Assembly: GCA_029942265.1 (NCBI GenBank)
Contig: JAOZTO010000173.1
Span: forward strand, 1-5,841
Source: Desulfocapsa sp.
Lineage (GTDB): Bacteria; Desulfobacterota; Desulfobulbia; Desulfobulbales; Desulfocapsaceae
Reading direction: 5' to 3'
DNA length: 5,841 nucleotides
Notes under the pieces: generated by a model
Seen by the model: the letters and a program-made list of their open reading frames with translations, nothing else
The model's database searches: none
Told to the model about the DNA's origin: nothing
Program-made: the position numbers and the translations under genes
Shown here: in pieces, positions 1 to 5,796 of the stretch
How positions within the stretch are numbered: the first letter of the stretch is position 1
Layout: each line of letters begins with the position of its first letter

Positions 1-65
1 ATGATAGAAAATTTGCAGCAACGAAGCAGATGGAGAGTTTTTACGACGCCATCAACCATAATTAA
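1..65 (+). CDS. Possible 3' end of an upstream gene (partial)
   Basis: In frame 3 the window opens without a stop and reads DRKFAATKQMESFYDAINHN before a TAA at 63-65. The stop lies 12 bases before the nhaD start codon, a spacing typical of genes in one operon. The short peptide is mixed and helix-like but too short to assign to a family. The other candidate, a 42-codon frame starting with the ATG at base 1 and ending at 129, would run deep into nhaD and is less likely. That this is real coding sequence is inference from frame openness and position only. Confidence 0.3.
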   Translation, partial: DRKFAATKQMESFYDAINHN

Positions 66-67
66 TT

Positions 68-74
68 GGGAGGA
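68..74 (+). promoter_or_regulatory. Strong ribosome binding site deciding the nhaD start
   Basis: GGGAGGA lies four bases before the ATG at 78. It fixes the start there rather than at the in-frame TTG at 66, which sits on the Shine-Dalgarno sequence itself. Confidence 0.8.
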
Positions 75-77
75 ACT

Positions 78-1529
78 ATGTTTAAGAAGTTATTGTGTCA
101 GACATCAACTCTGCTTGGTGTGTTGTTGACTTTATCCGGTGTCGCTATGGCAGCAAGTGGCAGTGGGGGAAACCATATTGATCTAACATCCAGCTGGGTT
201 GGTTATACGTCACTGTTCCTGTTTGTTGTTGCCTACGCATTTGTTATGGTTGAAGAGTATACTCATATGCGTAAATCCAAACCGGTTCTGCTGGCCGCAG
301 GGTTGATATGGGCCATTATAGCTTATGTGTACGCAAGTCATGGCTTTACCCATGCTGCCGAAGCTGCTGCACGGCATAATATTTTAGAATATGCGGAACT
401 GTTTCTCTTCTTACTTGTGGCAATGACCTATATCAACGCCATGGAAGAACGGCAAGTTTTTGAAGCATTGCGGGTGAAATTGGTCAGTGCAGGTTTTTCC
501 TTTCGCCAAATTTTCTGGATAACAGGTGTGCTTGCTTTCTTTATTTCTCCTGTTGCGGATAATCTGACCACTGCCCTTTTAATGTGTGCAGTAGTTATGG
601 CCATTGGTAAGGATAATGTGAAATTTATTAGCCTTGCCTGTATCAATATTGTTGTCGCAGCCAATGCAGGGGGGGCATTCAGTCCTTTTGGTGATATCAC
701 AACTCTTATGGTGTGGCAAAAAGGTATTGTTGGTTTTACAACATTTTTTAATCTGTTTCTTCCATCAGTTGTTAACTGGCTTATCCCGGCAGCCATCATG
801 GTTTTTGCTGTTCCAAAAGTATCTCCTGAACCGGGTGCAATGGACATCAAAATGAAACGTGGCGCTATTCCAGTTATTGTTCTATTTTTACTGACTATTG
901 CTACAGCGGTCAGTTTCCATAATTTTCTTCACCTCCCACCGATGATGGGCATGATGATGGGACTTTCTTACCTGAAAATCTATGGATTTTATTTGAAGAA
1001 AACACATAAAAATGCAATCGGTAGTCCTGGATATGACCCTGAAAAAGCTGAAGAACGAGTCGGTGATACTGTTGCCTTTGATATCTTTAGAAATGTTGCT
1101 CGTGCCGAATGGGATACACTGATGTTTTTTTACGGTATTATTCTTTGCGTTGGTGGGCTTGGTTTTATCGGATATCTCGGTATGGTTTCACAGGTGATGT
1201 ATATCGATTTAGGACCAACCACAGCAAATATTATTGTTGGTGGTCTATCAGCTATTGTGGATAATATTCCTGTTATGTTTGCGGTGCTTTCCATGCAGCC
1301 TGATATGTCCATGGGGCAATGGTTGCTGGTCACACTCACTGCAGGGGTTGGCGGCAGTATGCTTTCCATAGGATCAGCTGCAGGTGTTGCTCTTATGGGG
1401 CAGGCCCGTGGAATGTACACCTTTGGCGGACACTTGAAATGGATGCCGGTAATTGCACTTGGGTATTTTGCAAGTATCGCTGTACATTTCTTTGTGAATA
1501 GTCGATTTTTTGATAACATCCCTCTGTAA
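78..1529 (+). CDS. nhaD: NhaD-type Na+/H+ antiporter
   Basis: Inner-membrane secondary transporter of the NhaD family (ion transporter superfamily), expected to exchange cytoplasmic Na+ (or Li+) for protons and so serve sodium and pH homeostasis. The 483-residue product is full length for the family. Residues 3-26 form a signal-like or first membrane segment ending in AMA-A. About a dozen further hydrophobic segments follow, with a charged cytoplasmic-type loop near 305-345. Family-typical polar patches inside the membrane are clear: SPVADNLTTAL (157-167), ANAGGAFSPFGDITT (195-209), IVDNIPVMFAV (393-403) and GGSMLSIGSAAGVALMG (425-441). Their Asp, Asn, Ser and Thr residues match the type known to be needed for cation transport in Vibrio NhaD. 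The start is the ATG with a GGGAGGA site, not the TTG 12 bases earlier. The gene is followed at once by a hairpin repeat. Family assignment is firm; ion specificity is inferred. Confidence 0.93.
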   Translation: MFKKLLCQTSTLLGVLLTLSGVAMAASGSGGNHIDLTSSWVGYTSLFLFVVAYAFVMVEEYTHMRKSKPVLLAAGLIWAIIAYVYASHGFTHAAEAAARHNILEYAELFLFLLVAMTYINAMEERQVFEALRVKLVSAGFSFRQIFWITGVLAFFISPVADNLTTALLMCAVVMAIGKDNVKFISLACINIVVAANAGGAFSPFGDITTLMVWQKGIVGFTTFFNLFLPSVVNWLIPAAIMVFAVPKVSPEPGAMDIKMKRGAIPVIVLFLLTIATAVSFHNFLHLPPMMGMMMGLSYLKIYGFYLKKTHKNAIGSPGYDPEKAEERVGDTVAFDIFRNVARAEWDTLMFFYGIILCVGGLGFIGYLGMVSQVMYIDLGPTTANIIVGGLSAIVDNIPVMFAVLSMQPDMSMGQWLLVTLTAGVGGSMLSIGSAAGVALMGQARGMYTFGGHLKWMPVIALGYFASIAVHFFVNSRFFDNIPL

Positions 1530-1530
1530 T

Positions 1531-1590
1531 TGTAAACATTCGGGTTGGGGGCAAAAATAGGCTCAACCACTGAACTGTAAATGTTTGGAT
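1531..1590 (+). repeat. Hairpin repeat, copy A, downstream of nhaD
   Basis: The segment begins two bases after the nhaD stop codon. TGTAAACATTCGG (1531-1543) recurs as TGTAAATGTTTGG (1576-1588), giving a 45-base period. Between them lies a strong hairpin: 1539-1542 pairs with 1571-1574, then after a two-base bulge 1543-1549 pairs with 1562-1568 (one G-T pair), leaving a 12-base loop. The block aligns with 5748-5806 at 53 of 60 positions by hand, with an identical 20-base run (1571-1590 and 5787-5806). It has no poly-T tail, so it is not a classic terminator, though it could protect the nhaD mRNA end. Confidence 0.8.
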
Positions 1591-1624
1591 TACGCTGGAG
1601 GTTTCAGCGTAATCCGGAGCCTAC
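1587..1624 (-). repeat. REP-like palindrome with perfect 11-base stem
   Basis: GGATTACGCTG (1587-1597) and CAGCGTAATCC (1605-1615) are perfect reverse complements around a 7-base loop. On the minus strand the palindrome is preceded by GTAG (complement of 1621-1624), the tetranucleotide-plus-palindrome layout of REP elements mobilised by RAYT (TnpA-REP) transposases. No run of T follows, so an intrinsic terminator is unlikely; a role in mRNA 3'-end stability or attenuation between nhaD and the next operon is possible. It overlaps the last bases of the preceding hairpin repeat, as if the two form one composite element. Confidence 0.65.
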
Positions 1625-1636
1625 GGGAGCACTTAT

Positions 1637-1655
1637 GTGGGAAAACAACTTGCAA
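1637..1655 (+). promoter_or_regulatory. Candidate sigma54 (-24/-12) promoter
   Basis: GG at 1640-1641 is followed by exactly ten bases and then GC at 1652-1653, the invariant spacing of sigma54 promoters. The -12 box TTGCAA is a full match; the -24 box (TGTGGGAAA rather than TTGGCAC) is weaker. Transcription would start near 1665, about 48 bases before the activator start codon. It would fit autoregulation by the sigma54 activator encoded next, which is inference. Confidence 0.4.
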
Positions 1656-1712
1656 ACCGCCTGTATTTTTTTCAAGGTACCCTTAAGATAATTTTCCGCT
1701 ACTTCTGAAACA

Positions 1713-3131
1713 ATGAAAATTGAATCAGTATTACAAAGCATACCTGTTTTTAATGAGTTGTTAGATGGTATTCCGCACGGAGTGGCCGTTCTAGATACAA
1801 ACTTGTGTGTTCTGACACTGAACCGTTTTCTTGAAGCTATGCTCGGATATAACAGTGATGATGTCAGAGGCGTGTATGGCGATTTTATCCTGCGATCAAA
1901 TCCAAGTTTTAGAAATCAGGTATATAAACAAGTCCTAGAGAGTAGAGAATCACATTCGTTTGATGGTGATATCATAACTCGACGACGAAAAAAAATCCCT
2001 GTACATTTCACACTCACCTGCCTTCATGACGACAAGGGGCGACCTTCAGGTATTCTCATTGTGTTAGAAGACAGCTCAGTTGTAAAAGTAGAAGACTATA
2101 TCCATCACGAAGAATCCATACGAAACGATATTCTTGGTCATAGCCCGCAAATGGAAAAGGTCTTTGAACTCATGTCTGTTCTTTCTCGCACTGATGCATC
2201 AGTGTTGATTACTGGAGAAACGGGAACCGGAAAAGATTTAATAGCTGAAGCCTTGCATAAATCTTCGCAGCGAGCCAGACAACCGTTTGTGAAAGTGAAC
2301 TGTGGTGCATTGCCGGAAGCCCTCCTGGAATCTGAGTTATTTGGTCATGTTAAGGGGGCTTTCACGGGCGCTGTTACTGGAAATATCGGTATGTTTCGCC
2401 TTGCTCACAAAGGAACAATATTTCTTACGGAGATTGGTGACTTGTCTCTTCCCTTACAGGTAAAATTGCTCTCTGTTCTTGATGATCAGGAGTTTTTTCC
2501 AGTGGGTGGAAGCAAAAAAATGAGGGTTGATGTTCGTGTTATAGCTGCTACTCACAGGTCGTTAAGGTCTGAGGTTCATCAGGGACGTTTTAGAGAAGAT
2601 CTGTTTTATCGTCTGAATGTTCTGCATTTACCAACCCCACCTCTTCGTGAACGTGATGGAGATATTAGGTTGTTATTAGATCATTTTCTACGCCATTTCG
2701 GAACCAAGCTTGGCAGAAGAGGAATGCATTTTTCTTCACAGGCATTGAAATATTTGAATCGCTATTCGTATCCAGGAAATGTACGAGAATTGCGGAATAT
2801 TGCAGAATATTCCGCAAATATATGTCAGGGAAAGATTGTGGGAATCAAAGATTTACCGCAGTATCTGTTCCGACCACTTGATTCACTTTCCGACTCCCAA
2901 CCTGTTCTCGTTTCACCGAATGTTTCAATAAAGGAAAAGCAGACACCAGTATTTGAGGTTCAAGAAAAACCAGCAGTTGTCACTAGAACTGGCGGATGGG
3001 CAGATATGGAAAAGCAGATGATGCTGGATGCTTTACGGGAAAGCGGAGGGAATCGTTCCAAAGCGGCAGAAAAGCTAGGATGGGGGAGAACAACGCTCTG
3101 GAGAAAATTAAAGAAATATAAAATAGCTTAG
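1713..3131 (+). CDS. PAS domain sigma54-dependent enhancer-binding protein
   Basis: Cytoplasmic transcription activator that uses ATP hydrolysis to open sigma54 promoter complexes. A PAS sensor domain lies at about residues 12-125 in place of a receiver domain. The AAA+ domain (about 140-365) shows Walker A GETGTGKD (168-175), the sigma54-contacting GAFTGA loop (215-220), sensor I ATHR (279-282), putative arginine fingers in GRFREDLFYRLNV (291-303) and sensor II GNVREL (355-360). A Fis-type helix-turn-helix closes the protein (about 432-470, GGNRSKAAEKLGWGRTTLW). The 472-residue length is normal. The Walker B stretch reads GTIFLTEIGD, with Thr239 where most family members have Asp; Glu240 is kept. 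The start is the first possible one after an in-frame stop at 1689, but has no clear Shine-Dalgarno site. It leads a compact operon with the NifX-like and kinase genes. Target promoters are unknown. Confidence 0.93.
   Translation: MKIESVLQSIPVFNELLDGIPHGVAVLDTNLCVLTLNRFLEAMLGYNSDDVRGVYGDFILRSNPSFRNQVYKQVLESRESHSFDGDIITRRRKKIPVHFTLTCLHDDKGRPSGILIVLEDSSVVKVEDYIHHEESIRNDILGHSPQMEKVFELMSVLSRTDASVLITGETGTGKDLIAEALHKSSQRARQPFVKVNCGALPEALLESELFGHVKGAFTGAVTGNIGMFRLAHKGTIFLTEIGDLSLPLQVKLLSVLDDQEFFPVGGSKKMRVDVRVIAATHRSLRSEVHQGRFREDLFYRLNVLHLPTPPLRERDGDIRLLLDHFLRHFGTKLGRRGMHFSSQALKYLNRYSYPGNVRELRNIAEYSANICQGKIVGIKDLPQYLFRPLDSLSDSQPVLVSPNVSIKEKQTPVFEVQEKPAVVTRTGGWADMEKQMMLDALRESGGNRSKAAEKLGWGRTTLWRKLKKYKIA
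2790..2817. repeat. Perfect 12-base inverted repeat inside the activator gene
   Basis: TTGCGGAATATT (2790-2801) and AATATTCCGCAA (2806-2817) are exact reverse complements separated by GCAG. The dyad lies in the coding region for residues around 360-368, just after the sensor II motif. It would form a stable hairpin in mRNA or a symmetric protein-binding site; no function is established. Confidence 0.75.
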
Positions 3132-3141
3132 GATTTGATGG

Positions 3142-3495
3142 ATGAAGATTATGATTACCACCCGTGGCGATTTCGTTTCACCACGTTTTGATTTAAGTTC
3201 GGAGGTTATTATTGCAACCTATTACGACCAACAGTTAATGGGAGAGCCCAGATCATTAATTCTCGCAGAGGTTTCTGCTGAAATGCTATGTGATATTGCC
3301 ATAAAAGAACAGGTAGCCTGTGTTGTTTGCGGTGGGATAGAAGAAGAACATTATCAGTTTCTTAGCTGGAAAAAGATAAAAGTTATAGATGCTGTGATAG
3401 GGGCGTGCTCGGATGCCTTACAGCTTGCTCTTGAAAATAAATTAAAACCTGGAGTTATCCTTCCTGAAATACGCACAGGAAAGGTAGTCACATGA
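3142..3495 (+). CDS. NifX/NifB-C-like (dinitrogenase cofactor-binding family) protein
   Basis: Small cytoplasmic protein of 117 residues resembling the dinitrogenase iron-molybdenum cofactor domain shared by NifX, NafY and the NifB C-terminus, which in nitrogen fixers carries Fe-S or FeMo-cofactor precursors. It shows the family pattern: a first strand MKIMITTRG (1-9), the SPRFD turn (13-17) in place of the usual SPHFGRA, a central strand ending in CVVCGGIEEE (60-69), and a last strand and helix KVIDAVIGACSDALQ (80-94). Cys50, Cys60, Cys63 and Cys89 are possible metal ligands. It starts 10 bases after the activator stop, with a modest AGGA site overlapping that stop (3130-3133), and shares ATGA with the kinase gene. 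No other nif gene is nearby, so a regulatory or metal-sensing role is more likely than nitrogenase assembly. Fold assignment is fairly sure; the function is unknown. Confidence 0.75.
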   Translation: MKIMITTRGDFVSPRFDLSSEVIIATYYDQQLMGEPRSLILAEVSAEMLCDIAIKEQVACVVCGGIEEEHYQFLSWKKIKVIDAVIGACSDALQLALENKLKPGVILPEIRTGKVVT

Positions 3496-5312
3496 GAAAA
3501 CAATCCCATTGGTTAACAAAAATTCTGCCATTTCCGTCAGATGATATTGAAAACAGATCTGATCTTGACAGAAGTTATAAGAGTTTCACAAGAGGACTTT
3601 GCATTATCTTAATGGTGCTGGTTCTTGTTCCTTTAATTATTATTTCTGCACTTTCGCATAGTCAATACAAGCAGCTTCTGGAAGAGGAGGAACTGGAACA
3701 GTTAGTTCTGAATCTTGAGGAATCTCAAAGTGCAGTAGAGGCATTTATTTCGGAATTACAATCCATTGTGAAGTTTGTTGTCCGTGATGATCGCTATCAG
3801 GAATTACTTGATCCAAACGAACTTGAAGTACTGTTTGTTCGATTGCAAAACGAGTACCCAGGATTTGCAGATATTGAGATTATAGACTCGAAGGGGGCGC
3901 AACAGGCGTATTTCGGTCCATATGAGCTGCCTGATCGCAATTATATGGACCAAATCTGGTACAAAGAGGTTCAGCGTCACGGAGTATATATCAGTAATAT
4001 TTTTTCCGGATTTCGTATGGTGCCGCATTTTGTTATAGCTGTGAGCCGAAAATCTCCACATCAACAGGGGAATTGGGTACTAAGGGTGACTATCAATGCA
4101 AGCACTTTGCAGGATTTTGTAAATACAATTTCCTCTGGTTATGCTGATGATATGTTTCTTGTTGATTCAGATCGTGTTGCACAAACAAAACCTCAAAAGT
4201 ACGGAAAAATTGGAGAGGGTTGTGTGTTACATGACCAAGACGATTCAAAAGATGATATTGCTATGGAAAACTTTTCTGAACACGATATCACGGTAGCAAC
4301 GTCGGCAGGAATAGTTGTTTTTAAAAAATCGTTTGAGGGAAAGGAGATAAACCATGCAGTTGCAACTTTGCTGAATACACCATGGAAACTGGTACTGGTG
4401 AAGGAACAGTTTCTTCATGCTAGTTCATGGGTGTTATTTAAAATTAAACTGATTACAATTTTCCTTTCATGTGCGATTGTTGCCGTGTTTGTCATCGTTG
4501 AAATAAGTCATGCAATCACGGCACATATTCGTGAATCTGACAAAAAACGCCAACAGTTGTATGGTAAGGCGGCGCAGAGTAATAAACTTGCGTCCATAGG
4601 GCGATTGGCAGCAGGCGTGGCTCATGAGATTAATAATCCACTTTCTATTATCAATCAAAAAGCAGGACTTGTTCAGGATTTTCTGGAATTTTCAGATGAT
4701 TTTCCTCATAAAAATACGATGGGAGATGCACTGGAAGGTATTCAGAATAGTGTGGAACGATGCAAAACAATTACCCATCGCTTACTTGGATTTGCACGCC
4801 ATGCTGAGGTTGAGACAGAGGAGGTTGATGTTAATGACACGATTCGTGAAGTCGTTGATTTTCTGGCAAAAGAAGCTACCTATAACCAGATAAAGATTGG
4901 ATTTGATTTTAATCATGAAGTTGAAAAAATATGGAGCTCTCGTGGACTGTTGCAACAGGTATTTCTTAATATAACCAATAATGCCATTGATGCAATTGGT
5001 ACTGGAGGGAAAATAGTTCTTTCTTCAACAGTGAAAGATCAGAATACCATCCAGGTAACTATTGCAGATGATGGCCCAGGTATGACACCTGATGTTTTGA
5101 AACATATTTTCGAACCGTTTTTCACGACAAAGGAAACAGGCAAAGGTACAGGGTTGGGATTGTCCATAACTTATGGATTGATAAAGAAACTTGGTGGCAA
5201 TATCAATGTGGCCTCTGAACTTGGAAAGGGCACCACATTTGAAATAAGTTTGCCAATTCAACAGGAAGAAAAGTCAAAAGAAGGATTACAGGGTAGTCTA
5301 CAATCAGAGTAA
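3492..5312 (+). CDS. Membrane sensor histidine kinase with Cache-type periplasmic domain
   Basis: Inner-membrane two-component kinase of 606 residues. A first membrane segment (about 35-56) and a second (about 316-338) enclose a periplasmic part of some 260 residues with features of a double Cache ligand-binding domain: a long N-terminal helix, FADIEIIDSKGAQQAYFG (125-142), GVYISNIFSGFRMVPHFVIA (164-183) and NWVLRVTINA (194-203). No clear HAMP domain follows; a short charged linker leads directly to HisKA with the phospho-acceptor His378 in GVAHEINNPL. The catalytic domain has an N box (NITNNAIDAI, 493-502), G1 DDGPGM (526-531), F box FEPFFTTK (540-547) and G2 GKGTGLGLS (550-558), so all catalytic motifs are intact. 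The HEINNPL type recalls NtrB-like kinases. Its start overlaps the previous stop by ATGA, with AGGAAAGG (3477-3484) as ribosome site. Its stop codon lies in a repeat copy. The likely partner is the receiver protein downstream; the ligand is unknown. Confidence 0.94.
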   Translation: MRKQSHWLTKILPFPSDDIENRSDLDRSYKSFTRGLCIILMVLVLVPLIIISALSHSQYKQLLEEEELEQLVLNLEESQSAVEAFISELQSIVKFVVRDDRYQELLDPNELEVLFVRLQNEYPGFADIEIIDSKGAQQAYFGPYELPDRNYMDQIWYKEVQRHGVYISNIFSGFRMVPHFVIAVSRKSPHQQGNWVLRVTINASTLQDFVNTISSGYADDMFLVDSDRVAQTKPQKYGKIGEGCVLHDQDDSKDDIAMENFSEHDITVATSAGIVVFKKSFEGKEINHAVATLLNTPWKLVLVKEQFLHASSWVLFKIKLITIFLSCAIVAVFVIVEISHAITAHIRESDKKRQQLYGKAAQSNKLASIGRLAAGVAHEINNPLSIINQKAGLVQDFLEFSDDFPHKNTMGDALEGIQNSVERCKTITHRLLGFARHAEVETEEVDVNDTIREVVDFLAKEATYNQIKIGFDFNHEVEKIWSSRGLLQQVFLNITNNAIDAIGTGGKIVLSSTVKDQNTIQVTIADDGPGMTPDVLKHIFEPFFTTKETGKGTGLGLSITYGLIKKLGGNINVASELGKGTTFEISLPIQQEEKSKEGLQGSLQSE

Positions 5313-5364
5313 CTATTCAGCTAGTGCCTCATATTTGGCATAACACTGAACTGTAACTATTCAG
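5308..5364 (+). repeat. Hairpin repeat, copy B, between kinase and regulator genes
   Basis: AGTAACTATTCAG (5308-5320) recurs as TGTAACTATTCAG (5352-5364), a 44-base period. The intervening palindrome pairs TTCAG (5316-5320) with CTGAA (5346-5350) and GTGCC (5324-5328) with GGCAT (5337-5341), with an 8-base loop. The unit ends in CACTGAAC, as copy A does. The TAA at 5310-5312 that stops the kinase gene is part of the repeat's first 13-mer. The repeat fills most of the gap to the next gene. Confidence 0.75.
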
Positions 5365-5371
5365 AATAGAC

Positions 5372-5378
5372 AAGGTGA
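5372..5378 (+). promoter_or_regulatory. Ribosome binding site of the response regulator gene
   Basis: AAGGTGA lies four bases before the ATG at 5383 and just downstream of the second 13-mer of repeat copy B, supporting this start. Confidence 0.65.
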
Positions 5379-5382
5379 TCAG

Positions 5383-5796
5383 ATGCTAAAGTCGAAAGTA
5401 CTTATAATTGATGATGAAATAGAGTTTGCCTCAACCTTATGTCAACGGTTGAAACTTCGTGGAATTGCTGCCATTGATGTACACAGTGGTACTGAGGGCT
5501 TGGTGAATTTGGTGGAAATGGATCCTGGAATAGTCATTCTTGATCTAAAAATGCCGGATATGAGTGGTCTGGATGTCCTCGAAAAGATAAAGGAATACAA
5601 TGAGCATATTGAAGTTATTATGCTTACAGGCCATGGGTCGGTAGGAGCTGGGGTCGAGGCAAAAGAGAAGGGTGCTTTTGATTACATAATGAAACCAATA
5701 GATCTGATCCAACTGATGGATAAACTGAAATTGGCTGACGAAAAATATGTAAATATTCGGGTTCGTTCAAAAATAGGATCAACCATTGAACTGTAA
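5383..5796 (+). CDS. Stand-alone response regulator receiver protein
   Basis: Single-domain CheY-like protein of 137 residues that should accept phosphate from a histidine kinase, most likely the one encoded just upstream. All receiver residues are present: acidic pocket Asp10-Asp11-Glu12, phospho-acceptor Asp54 in VILDLKMP, Thr82 in MLTGHGS, and Lys104 in DYIMKP. There is no output domain, so it must act by protein contact, as a phosphate relay, or by regulating another protein such as the receiver-less sigma54 activator; which of these is unknown. The receiver fold is complete by about residue 120. The tail from about residue 123, VNIRVRSKIGSTIEL, is encoded by a copy of the intergenic hairpin repeat, which also supplies the TAA stop. 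The original C-terminus may therefore have been replaced. A good AAGGTGA site precedes the ATG. Confidence 0.92.
   Translation: MLKSKVLIIDDEIEFASTLCQRLKLRGIAAIDVHSGTEGLVNLVEMDPGIVILDLKMPDMSGLDVLEKIKEYNEHIEVIMLTGHGSVGAGVEAKEKGAFDYIMKPIDLIQLMDKLKLADEKYVNIRVRSKIGSTIEL

Noticed and set aside
1..129. 42-codon open frame starting at base 1
   Set aside because: It overlaps the well-supported nhaD start region by about 50 bases and its translation ends in a Cys-rich out-of-frame reading of nhaD.
428..1570. Long open frames on the minus strand and in other frames over nhaD
   Set aside because: They mirror the antiporter codons and show no domain motifs; similar shadows over the kinase gene were discarded for the same reason.
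1531..1624. Intrinsic terminator for nhaD
   Set aside because: Both hairpins are strong, but neither is followed by a run of T. The T-run at 1666-1672 has no hairpin directly before it.
1976..1995. Possible frameshift at the run of eight A in the activator gene
   Set aside because: The reading frame and PAS-like sequence continue smoothly on both sides of the run.
5336..5350. TTGGCATAACACTGAA as a sigma54 promoter before the regulator gene
   Set aside because: The -24 half looks good, but ten bases after GG the sequence is AA instead of GC. It is better explained as the right arm of repeat copy B.
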